Both the position numbers and the translations under genes were made by a program. A model generated the notes under the pieces. It was not told the DNA's origin, made no database searches, and saw only the letters and a program-made list of their open reading frames with translations. A stretch of 28,847 bases of DNA from Flavobacteriaceae bacterium UBA3159 (GTDB taxonomy: Bacteria; Bacteroidota; Bacteroidia; Flavobacteriales; Flavobacteriaceae): positions 5,979 to 34,825 of the forward strand of contig DEYL01000040.1 of the NCBI GenBank assembly GCA_002364535.1, in the 5' to 3' direction. Positions 1 to 6,606 of this stretch are shown here, one piece after another; within the stretch, counting starts at the first letter, position 1, and every line of letters begins with the position of its first letter.

Positions 1-21
1 AAATTTACTGTTTTCAATCAT
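1..21 (-). CDS. Possible start of a gene running off the left edge
   Basis: On the minus strand an ATG at 21-19 opens seven codons (MIENSKF) before the window ends. It lies 18 bp after the blh stop codon, on the same strand, and is preceded by an AT-rich stretch like the leaders of other genes here. It may be a downstream partner of blh. Nothing can be said about its product. Confidence 0.3.
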
Positions 22-39
22 ATTTAAAACCCTTTCAAT

Positions 40-924
40 TCATCCATTTTTATGTTTCATCATACCCATCACCACAGTATGCGGAAAAGTGATGGCGGCC
101 AAAAAAGAAAAAAATAAAGGCATAAAATAGTCCGCTTCAAAATCTAAATACCGATAAACCAAATAGAGGGAGATCAAAGAAGCCAACCAGTAAATCACAG
201 AATGCTTAAAATACTTCAAAAAGGATTTAAAATTTATTGTTCCATAAAGAAACTTTAGCTGATTTATTAGGGAAGGAAAGCTATGCCAAATCACAAAATA
301 AAAAGCAAAAGCAAAAAACAATGAGCCAACATAAAAGATGCCTGCCATAAGTAAGAGCAAGAAACACTCTTTAATAAGGTGTGGACGCATGGTGGAATTG
401 AACAGCATACTTGTAAATAGACCGCCCCCCAATATAATGGCAGTGTAAAGGAAAAATTTAAAATCCAATTGATACCCCGAAATCTTTTCGATCACCTTCA
501 CAACCGACACATATTGTAGGGTAAACATCAAAAAGAAGATAAATGCACCATATAATGAATATAAGGCAAAACTTGATGCAGAAATAGACAAACGATCTTC
601 CCAGTGCTCTTCTCCAAAGTGATAACTACTAAATAGGACAAAAATGATCAATGCCAGGCCAGGAAGGTTAAAAAAGAAGACTACACCCAGTAAAACAACC
701 AAAATATACACCACAATGGACTTAAAATAGAGATTGTTTAACTCTCCTTTAAAACTTTTTGAAATTATTTTCAAATCATTTGCTCCATGTAAAATACCGA
801 GGGTTAAAACCCAAAAACCCGAAAAAAAATTAACAAAACCATTTGATAATAAAGGAACTAGCACAATAAACACAAAAGTGATTAAAATGGCAATTTGGTA
901 ATATTTAGAGGTTTGAAATATCAA
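40..924 (-). CDS. blh: Brp/Blh-family beta-carotene 15,15'-dioxygenase
   Basis: An integral membrane enzyme that cleaves beta-carotene into two all-trans retinals, the chromophore of the adjacent proteorhodopsin. The 294-residue product is strongly hydrophobic along its whole length (about eight membrane segments). It carries the histidine motifs typical of Brp/Blh proteins: HGAND (H46, D50), YHFGEEHW (H102, H107), WHS (H214) and FPHTVVM (H282). Family knowledge says such histidines hold the catalytic iron. The start is TTG at 924-922: the frame is closed upstream by a TGA, there is no in-frame ATG in between, and the first internal Met is far into the protein. It is divergent from the rhodopsin gene, with 96 bp shared between them. 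The family call is firm; the exact start is less so. Confidence 0.93.
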   Translation of the reverse strand: MIFQTSKYYQIAILITFVFIVLVPLLSNGFVNFFSGFWVLTLGILHGANDLKIISKSFKGELNNLYFKSIVVYILVVLLGVVFFFNLPGLALIIFVLFSSYHFGEEHWEDRLSISASSFALYSLYGAFIFFLMFTLQYVSVVKVIEKISGYQLDFKFFLYTAIILGGGLFTSMLFNSTMRPHLIKECFLLLLMAGIFYVGSLFFAFAFYFVIWHSFPSLINQLKFLYGTINFKSFLKYFKHSVIYWLASLISLYLVYRYLDFEADYFMPLFFSFLAAITFPHTVVMGMMKHKNG

Positions 925-1020
925 TTTGATAAAATTTTTTGTAAAAAAATATCACTTATATAGTAAGTAAGTTTAATTTTTTTTAAATTTACCTAAACAA
1001 AATAAATAATTAATTTAATT
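925..1020. promoter_or_regulatory. Divergent blh / proteorhodopsin promoter region
   Basis: This 96-bp, very AT-rich gap is the only non-coding DNA between the divergent blh and rhodopsin starts, so it should hold promoters for both unless blh is read from elsewhere. On the plus strand TAAGTTTA (968-975) matches the Bacteroidota -7 box TAnnTTTG in all but the last base. The nearest upstream TTG (939-941) is about 26 bp away, longer than the usual spacer. No equally good box was found for blh. No Shine-Dalgarno sequence precedes either start. The placement is inferred; the exact boxes are uncertain. Confidence 0.4.
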
Positions 1021-1746
1021 ATGGAAAATCTTTTTAATTTATCAGCTGTAGCCCCTGCGATGGCTACAGACGATTACGTAGGGTTCACTTTTTTTGTAGG
1101 TTGTATGGCAATGATGGCAGCATCAGCGTTTTTCTTCCTGTCTATGAACTCTTTCGACAACAAATGGAGAACCTCCATTTTGGTATCAGGTTTGATTACC
1201 TTTATCGCTGCAGTACACTATTGGTACATGAGAGACTATTGGGCAACAAACGCCACCTCTCCAACATTCTTCCGTTATGTAGACTGGGTGTTGACAGTAC
1301 CATTAATGTGTGTAGAGTTTTACCTTATTCTTAAGGCGGCTGGAGCCACTAAATCATTGATGTGGAAACTAATTTTCCTATCTGTAATCATGTTAGTAAC
1401 AGGTTACTTTGGAGAAGCAGTTCACACTACCGGCAACGGTCCTGCATTGTGGGGTCTTATCTCTGGTTTGGCTTATTTCGCTATCGTTTTTGAAATATGG
1501 AAAGGTGGAGCTGCCAAGTTGGCTGAATCTGCTGGTGGAGCCGTTCTTTCTGCTCACAAAACTCTTTTGAAGTTTGTATTCATCGGATGGGCGATCTATC
1601 CTATCGGATACATGGCCGGTACTGAAGGATGGTACAGCGGAATCTTTGGTGGTCTTCCCATGGACGTTATTTACAACGTTGGTGATGCCATCAACAAAAT
1701 TGGATTCGGTTTGGTTGTTTATAACCTGGCTTCTAGTTCTAAGTAA
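1021..1746 (+). CDS. Proteorhodopsin, green-type light-driven proton pump
   Basis: A seven-helix retinal protein that exports protons in light. In the 241-residue product, helix C reads RYVDWVLTVPLMCVEF and gives the proton-pump set D88 (Schiff-base counter-ion), T92 and E99 (cytoplasmic proton donor), that is, the DTE pattern rather than NDQ (sodium) or NTQ (chloride). H66 in helix B matches the histidine that pairs with the counter-ion in proteorhodopsins. K226 in GDAINKIGFG is the retinal lysine. The tuning site two residues after the helix-C proline is M96, which in this family goes with green absorption (blue forms have Gln). It starts at the ATG facing blh, its likely chromophore supplier, and ends just before a strong hairpin terminator. 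Confidence 0.97.
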   Translation: MENLFNLSAVAPAMATDDYVGFTFFVGCMAMMAASAFFFLSMNSFDNKWRTSILVSGLITFIAAVHYWYMRDYWATNATSPTFFRYVDWVLTVPLMCVEFYLILKAAGATKSLMWKLIFLSVIMLVTGYFGEAVHTTGNGPALWGLISGLAYFAIVFEIWKGGAAKLAESAGGAVLSAHKTLLKFVFIGWAIYPIGYMAGTEGWYSGIFGGLPMDVIYNVGDAINKIGFGLVVYNLASSSK

Positions 1747-1777
1747 TCTTAAAGACAGCAGTTTAACTGCTCAAGAT

Positions 1778-1810
1778 AAAAGAATCGCTCCTTGGAGCGA
1801 TTCTTTTTTA
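1778..1810. terminator. Bidirectional rho-independent terminator (rhodopsin / argS)
   Basis: AGAATCGCTC (1781-1790) pairs with GAGCGATTCT (1795-1804) around a four-base loop. It is followed by T-rich sequence on the plus strand (1804-1809) and preceded by AAAA (1778-1781), which gives a T tract on the minus strand. It sits between two converging genes and can end both transcripts. The argS stop codon (1808-1810) lies at its right edge. A smaller inverted repeat, GCAG...CTGC, occurs just upstream (1759-1771). Confidence 0.85.
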
Positions 1811-3586
1811 CATACTATCGGGTAGATCAATACCCAATAAACTAGTGGCAGATTCGATATTATTCGCTACCGCTTGACAGAGCATCAAACGTAAAGACTG
1901 TAACTTTTGATCCCTAGCTCCAAATACACTGACATTCTGATAAAAAGAATTGAACAGTTTTACCAAATCGTAAAGATAATTTGCCACCAAAGCCGGACTG
2001 TATTGCTCCCCGGAAGTTTTGACCACCTCGGTATAGCTACTCAAATGTTTGAGGATCTCTTTTTCCTTATCCACCAAACTCACATCCAAGTGGAGTTCCA
2101 ACTCCCCTTCTACTTTACGGATCAGTGATTGAATTCGCGCATAGGTATATTGTATAAAAGGACCGGTATTGCCATTAAAATCAACAGAGGCCTCAGGGTC
2201 AAACAAGATCCTCTTTTTGGGATCGACCTTAAGGATAAAATACTTTAAAGCTCCCAAACCGATCTTTTGAAATAGGACATTTCTCTGTTCCTCATCTAGT
2301 CCTTCGATCTTTCCGTGTTCGGCAGCGATACTCCCTGCGGTATTCTTCATTTGCTCGATCAGATCATCGGCATCAACCACAGTTCCCTCGCGGCTTTTCA
2401 TTTTACCGGAAGGCAAATCAACCATACCATAGCTCAGGTGAAATAAGGAATCTGCCCAGGAATAACCCAGTTTTTGGAGTATTAAGAACAACACCTTAAA
2501 ATGATAATCCTGTTCGTTGCCCACGGTATAGACCATCCCCTTGACTTGCGGGTGATCGACCACTCTTTGATTGGCAGTGCCGATGTCTTGTGTCATATAG
2601 ACCGCTGTTCCATCTGAGCGCAATAATAATTTTTCATCTAAGCCCTCGTCCCTAAGGTCAATCCATACCGAGCCGTCCTCTTTTCTAAAAAAAACCCCTT
2701 TGTTCAATCCTTCCTCTATGATGGATTTGCCCAACAAATAAGTCTCACTTTCGTAATAATAGGAATCAAAATCTACTCCCATACTTTTATAGGTGGCCTC
2801 AAAACCTTTATACACCCATTGATTCATTTGCGACCAAAGTTTTCGTATCTCAGGATAATTATTTTCCCATTGCCGAAGCATTTGTTGAGCTTCTACCAGC
2901 AAGGGCGCATTTTTCTCCGCTTCTTCCTGCGACTTTCCCCCAGCTACCAGGCCTACTACTTGTTCACGGTATTTTATTTCAAACAATACATAGTATTTCC
3001 CCACAAACTGATCGCCTTTTAAACTCGTACTTTCGGGAGTTTCCCCCTGGCCAAAGTGCTGCCAAGCCAACATGGATTTGCAAATATGGATACCTCGGTC
3101 GTTGATGATCTGTGTTTTAATAACATGATTCCCGTTGGCCTCCAGGATCTTGGATACCGAATGGCCCAAAAGATTATTCCGGATGTGTCCCAGGTGCAGG
3201 GGCTTGTTGGTGTTGGGAGAGGAAAACTCTACCATTATAGTAGGGGAATCCCCTACCGGGGCGGTATGGCCGTAATCCTCGGTCTTTAAAAAACCCTCTA
3301 AAAAGCTTAAGTAATAACGGTCTGATACAAAAAGGTTTAAAAATCCACTGACCACATTATAATGGGAAATATCGGGCGATTGTTCTTCCAAAAAAGCTCC
3401 TATTTCTGCTCCCAAAACCGCAGGGTTTTGGTGGGTCAATTTTAACAAAGGAAAAAGTACTAAGGTAATGTCCCCTTCAAAATCTTTACGGGTGGGCTGA
3501 AATTCAAGCGGTAGGCCTAAAAGTCCAAACCTATCGGATAAAAAATGGGTTACGGATTCGGAAAGTACATGCTCTAATGTTTCCAT
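1808..3586 (-). CDS. argS: Arginyl-tRNA synthetase (class Ia)
   Basis: Cytoplasmic enzyme that charges tRNA-Arg with arginine using ATP. The 592-residue product has a normal length for the bacterial family. Its N-terminal region resembles the Add1 domain. The class I signature SPNTNKPLHLGHIRN (123-137) contains the HIGH motif as HLGH (131-134). The KMSKS-like loop is KMKSREG (395-401). The C-terminal third is the helical DALR anticodon-binding domain, ending GIDLPDSM. The ATG at 3586 is preceded ten bases upstream by TATCTTTG, a likely -7 promoter box. It is transcribed alone, converging on the rhodopsin gene. Confidence 0.97.
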   Translation of the reverse strand: METLEHVLSESVTHFLSDRFGLLGLPLEFQPTRKDFEGDITLVLFPLLKLTHQNPAVLGAEIGAFLEEQSPDISHYNVVSGFLNLFVSDRYYLSFLEGFLKTEDYGHTAPVGDSPTIMVEFSSPNTNKPLHLGHIRNNLLGHSVSKILEANGNHVIKTQIINDRGIHICKSMLAWQHFGQGETPESTSLKGDQFVGKYYVLFEIKYREQVVGLVAGGKSQEEAEKNAPLLVEAQQMLRQWENNYPEIRKLWSQMNQWVYKGFEATYKSMGVDFDSYYYESETYLLGKSIIEEGLNKGVFFRKEDGSVWIDLRDEGLDEKLLLRSDGTAVYMTQDIGTANQRVVDHPQVKGMVYTVGNEQDYHFKVLFLILQKLGYSWADSLFHLSYGMVDLPSGKMKSREGTVVDADDLIEQMKNTAGSIAAEHGKIEGLDEEQRNVLFQKIGLGALKYFILKVDPKKRILFDPEASVDFNGNTGPFIQYTYARIQSLIRKVEGELELHLDVSLVDKEKEILKHLSSYTEVVKTSGEQYSPALVANYLYDLVKLFNSFYQNVSVFGARDQKLQSLRLMLCQAVANNIESATSLLGIDLPDSM

Positions 3587-3596
3587 ACATTAAGCG

Positions 3597-3604
3597 CAAA
3601 GATA
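3597..3604 (-). promoter_or_regulatory. TATCTTTG, putative -7 promoter box of argS
   Basis: On the minus strand this octamer is a perfect match to the Bacteroidota -7 consensus TAnnTTTG, with ten bases between it and the argS ATG. No TTG was found at the expected -33 spacing. If the box is used, transcription would start within a few bases of the ATG, giving a very short or absent leader. Confidence 0.45.
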
Positions 3605-3650
3605 ATTATAAACTTTGTTGACACTGATGGTGTCATTGAGTTTTTTAAAT

Positions 3651-3757
3651 CAATTACGAGACGAGCGAAGCAAAGCGGCGAAGCAAATACAAATGAGTTA
3701 ATTATGAATTACGAATGGATCAGACGGATATAATTCATCATCCATAACTCGTAATTG
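3651..3757. repeat. Palindromic intergenic repeat
   Basis: The 10-mer CAATTACGAG (3651-3660) is repeated inverted as CTCGTAATTG (3748-3757). Inside it a second pair, ATGAATTA (3704-3711) and TAATTCAT (3731-3738), can form an inner stem. AATTACGA recurs at 3652-3659 and 3707-3714, and GCGAAGCAAA is a direct repeat at 3665-3674 and 3678-3687. A further small palindrome, TCGAAAATTCGA, lies at 3780-3791. The composition differs from the surrounding intergenic DNA. The structure resembles a dispersed repeat unit rather than a promoter; that reading is inference, as only one copy was seen here. Confidence 0.5.
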
Positions 3758-3814
3758 CTTCCTCCGCTAGCGCAAGAAATCGAAAATTCGACGAAGTCAA
3801 TCTTTCGTAAGGTA

Positions 3815-3998
3815 ATGGTAAAATTTATCCCACACGATTAGCCGGAGGCAGACACAGTAGAAATGTACGGAAGCTGAGAAACTAATTTCCTTAAAAGAAA
3901 TCAGAACCCTTTCAGAGACCACAAGAAGAGGAAGTTCCCTTTTAAAAATTATTGATGCTCCTGAGGCTATTGGTTTCAAAACGATTGGGGTTTATTAA
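3815..3998 (+). pseudogene. Decayed N-terminal fragment, peptidase C39 domain (bacteriocin-type ABC exporter)
   Basis: Two short reading frames together resemble the beginning of C39-peptidase ABC transporters, which trim and export double-glycine leader peptides. The ATG at 3815 starts MVKFIPHD, then hits TAG (3839-3841), continues PEADTVEMYGS, and stops at TGA (3875-3877). A frame change then gives 41 codons (3873-3995) with EKLISLKEIRTLSETTRRG, SSLLKIIDAPEAIGFKTIGV, ending at TAA (3996-3998). The second part follows the family pattern of T-x-R-x-G-x-S-L-L, then I, A, E, IGF, T, GV. The segment that should hold the catalytic DCGPTCL is missing. The ATPase and membrane domains are absent. 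The match is from family memory, not a search. Confidence 0.58.
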
Positions 3999-4040
3999 AT
4001 TATCCCAAAAAAGTAGCTGTCATTTTTTTGTTTTCATTTA

Positions 4041-5120
4041 TTACAATTTGGCCGGGTCTAAAACAACATACTTGACTGTTTTGCGGTTCCAAGTGTATAC
4101 CAGATGAATTTTACCATCGGCTGCTTGAATTACAGTGGGGTATGAATACTCTTCACCTTCTTTGTCGGTGGTTTCGGTCAAAGGCTCTAAATCAAGAACA
4201 CGGTTCCAATTTTTTCCATCGACGGAAAGGCCTACGCTGAGTGGTACCCTATCACCCCAATTTTTTCCTGTGGGATTATAGACCAAGAATTGGCGACCGT
4301 CTTTTAGGGTAACCCCGTCAATTCCCGAATTTGGATTGGGAAGTGAAATGGCGGTCATTTTCCCCCAGGTCTTACCAGTGTCCTCAGACCAGTTTTGGGT
4401 AATCACCCCATTTTTGGTTCGACTTAATAGTTGCAGTTTTCCATCGCCATAATCCAATACAACAGGTTGGATTGCGCCAAACTCATAGGGATCGTTCAGG
4501 GCTTCCGATTTAGTCCAGGTTTCACCCATATCAGTACTTGTTTCCAAGTGTATCTTCCAATCCCCTGACAGACTTTCGGAACTTGAAGGTGAGAGTATAT
4601 CCCCATTGGCCAGTTGTATGGGCTGGTTCTTTATTGGCCCCAAAATACCTTCCGGCAATTTGATTGGCTCTGACCAGGTTTTACCGTCGTCTTCAGAGGT
4701 CATATACAGTCCCCACCATTCTTGTGGGCTGGGCCCCACCTTGTAGTAAAGCTGTAAAAATTGTCCCTTGGGTTTGAACAAAACAGGGTTCCAACAAGGG
4801 AATCTGGTATTTTCATCCTGAACCCCGTTTGTCACCTCGGTTGGGGTAGTCCATGAACCATTGACTTTTCGGGATACCCAAATACCCACATCATCATTTT
4901 TTTCCTTGGTACCGCCAAACCAAGAAGCGACCACAATTCCATTACTTACTTCAACTGTCGAAGCATGGCATTCCGGGGTCAAGGCATCCTTAATTTCATA
5001 AATGAATTCTTCTGTAACTATCGCCGATCTTTCGACGTTCTTTACTTCATCTGATTTTTTAGGTTTTTCTCTGCAAGAGATCACAAGTGATAAAGTGAGG
5101 CATAAAAAAAGATATTTCAT
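4041..5120 (-). CDS. Neuraminidase-like BNR-repeat lipoprotein
   Basis: A 359-residue protein with a lipoprotein signal peptide (LVISC, acylated Cys16), so probably anchored in the envelope. Four Asp-box motifs mark a six-bladed sialidase-type propeller: SEDDGKTW (142-149), STDMGETW (195-202), SEDTGKTW (245-252) and a weaker SVDGKNW (299-305). The motifs VASWFGGT, CWNPVLF, KVGPSPQEWWG, GPIKNQP and NPNSGIDGVTL match the COG4692 predicted-neuraminidase group rather than classical GH33. The FRIP arginine motif of GH33 enzymes was not seen, so the substrate may not be sialic acid. It is the last gene of a three-gene minus-strand set, 73 bp after the PqaA-like gene. Confidence 0.83.
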   Translation of the reverse strand: MKYLFLCLTLSLVISCREKPKKSDEVKNVERSAIVTEEFIYEIKDALTPECHASTVEVSNGIVVASWFGGTKEKNDDVGIWVSRKVNGSWTTPTEVTNGVQDENTRFPCWNPVLFKPKGQFLQLYYKVGPSPQEWWGLYMTSEDDGKTWSEPIKLPEGILGPIKNQPIQLANGDILSPSSSESLSGDWKIHLETSTDMGETWTKSEALNDPYEFGAIQPVVLDYGDGKLQLLSRTKNGVITQNWSEDTGKTWGKMTAISLPNPNSGIDGVTLKDGRQFLVYNPTGKNWGDRVPLSVGLSVDGKNWNRVLDLEPLTETTDKEGEEYSYPTVIQAADGKIHLVYTWNRKTVKYVVLDPAKL

Positions 5121-5193
5121 GAATTTGTATTTTAAGTTTAAAATATTTTAAAAGGATTTCGTCCCTATGGCAACAACCCCTTTTTTGATTGAT

Positions 5194-6600
5194 TTAGAGA
5201 ACCTCATCGTCATCAGCTAGATACATTCGGGTACTCTTTGTGTATGTTCCTCCATTGGAATCTTCATATTCCAAATCCATATAAAATGCCTTGAATCCGC
5301 TTTTTGGAAAAGTGATTTTTTGCCTTGTGGGTTTATCCTTTACCGGATCAATTTTGTTCGAGACCCAAGTTTCATTCCTGAAATCCCGATCTTCAGAATC
5401 GGTAGACCAGAGATAAATGGATTTTAGATTTTTGGAAGTCGATGTTATGGATAGTACGGCCGATGTCTTGTCGGTATTTAATTCATAGCTAATATCGGCA
5501 TACGGTTCTTTATTCAGGGTCCTGCCCCAAAAAGCACTCAAAGATTTCAAGGCCTTTTCCCCTCCGTCTAGGTTATGCCCAGCATTTGGTGTGTAGTGAA
5601 TAAAATTTTCACCCGGAATATCCGTGATATAGTTTTTGACGGCATCCACTGGCCAATATTCATCATTTGTTCCTATAAATATGATTTTGGGCATGGTAAG
5701 TTTGTCACGATAGGAATAGGGATCGATCATTTGTGTGAGTGCATTCCCGTCTTCTGTATTTACCGTTTGGGGAATTTCCAATTTAATGTAATCGTTGATC
5801 TGTTCACTATATTCGCTCCATGCAGTCAGATGATAATCCAAACTTACCGGCATATTTAGCACATCAATGACCATGGGGCTGATTGCCTCTACACGCTTGT
5901 CACTTGCCCCGGTCAACCATGTGGTCCATCCCCGTTTGGAAGCTCCAGCAACCGTAAACCCAGATATCTCTTTCTGTAATCTGTCCTTTGCAAACTCCTG
6001 TATGGCATCCATCCCCCGAACTGCGCTTTTCACCATTGGAAAAAGCAGGGGCCATGTAAGGTCTTTATCTTTCTTATAGTTGTGAAGTGTGAAGGAGATC
6101 AATTGATCCTCAACCAGATCTCCTTCGTATAATGGCTGCATGGGAACCTGTCGTATAATTGAAACTACAGCCTTATTTTTCTCAGCTAAATTGGCCATCG
6201 GAATTGCTTCATCATAATTTTCGGCTGATTTCCATCTTGGCATACCGTCTTCCAGACTTCCTCCGGTTATAAACAATAATGAACCTTCATGGGCCACTTC
6301 TTTTGGAACTAGAATAGTCAATTGGTGTTTCCATGTGTGTTCCCTCCATTTTTGGGAAGTCAACAACAAATCATACACTGTTACATTTTCCAGTTTATAT
6401 TTTTCTTTTAACTCCCAAGCATAGGAGTCATCCTCTTTTTTGAGATAACTTTCCAATGCTGTTTTGGGAGTGATAGGTGTAATTTCATTTGTACCCTTTG
6501 CTTGCGTAGTGGTCTTGGAATTATTCCTACAGGAGTTTAAAAGCAGGGCAGAAACCAGTAAAATTGGCAAAATTCTTTTTATAGGGATAAGAATATTCAT
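5194..6600 (-). CDS. PhoPQ-activated pathogenicity-related (PqaA-like) alpha/beta-hydrolase lipoprotein
   Basis: A 468-residue lipoprotein (lipobox LLNSC, Cys24) of the PhoPQ-related family (PF10142), whose founding member is Salmonella PqaA. Family substrates are not established. It has the landmarks of an alpha/beta hydrolase: the nucleophile elbow GASKRGW with Ser221, an acid at GTNDEYW (Asp313) and a histidine at NAGHNLDGG (His342). The N-terminal part contains YKLENVTVYDLLLTSQKW, typical of the family, and the last 100 residues form a beta-rich extension. It starts 6 bp after the stop of the ceramidase-like gene, so the two are surely cotranscribed. No PhoPQ system is visible in the window. 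Confidence 0.87.
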   Translation of the reverse strand: MNILIPIKRILPILLVSALLLNSCRNNSKTTTQAKGTNEITPITPKTALESYLKKEDDSYAWELKEKYKLENVTVYDLLLTSQKWREHTWKHQLTILVPKEVAHEGSLLFITGGSLEDGMPRWKSAENYDEAIPMANLAEKNKAVVSIIRQVPMQPLYEGDLVEDQLISFTLHNYKKDKDLTWPLLFPMVKSAVRGMDAIQEFAKDRLQKEISGFTVAGASKRGWTTWLTGASDKRVEAISPMVIDVLNMPVSLDYHLTAWSEYSEQINDYIKLEIPQTVNTEDGNALTQMIDPYSYRDKLTMPKIIFIGTNDEYWPVDAVKNYITDIPGENFIHYTPNAGHNLDGGEKALKSLSAFWGRTLNKEPYADISYELNTDKTSAVLSITSTSKNLKSIYLWSTDSEDRDFRNETWVSNKIDPVKDKPTRQKITFPKSGFKAFYMDLEYEDSNGGTYTKSTRMYLADDDEVL

Positions 6601-6606
6601 AATAGT

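Noticed and set aside
3619..3646. TGACAC...GTGTCA hairpin followed by T residues, terminator-like on the plus strand
   Set aside because: No plus-strand gene ends before it; it lies upstream of argS and may only be part of the argS promoter region or of the repeat.
3797..3979. 60-codon minus-strand reading frame between argS and the neuraminidase-like gene
   Set aside because: It begins with TTG, has no recognisable pattern, and lies opposite the plus-strand C39-like remnant, which explains the DNA better.
4001..4040. Possible terminator after the neuraminidase-like gene
   Set aside because: Only A and T runs could pair; no GC-containing stem was found.
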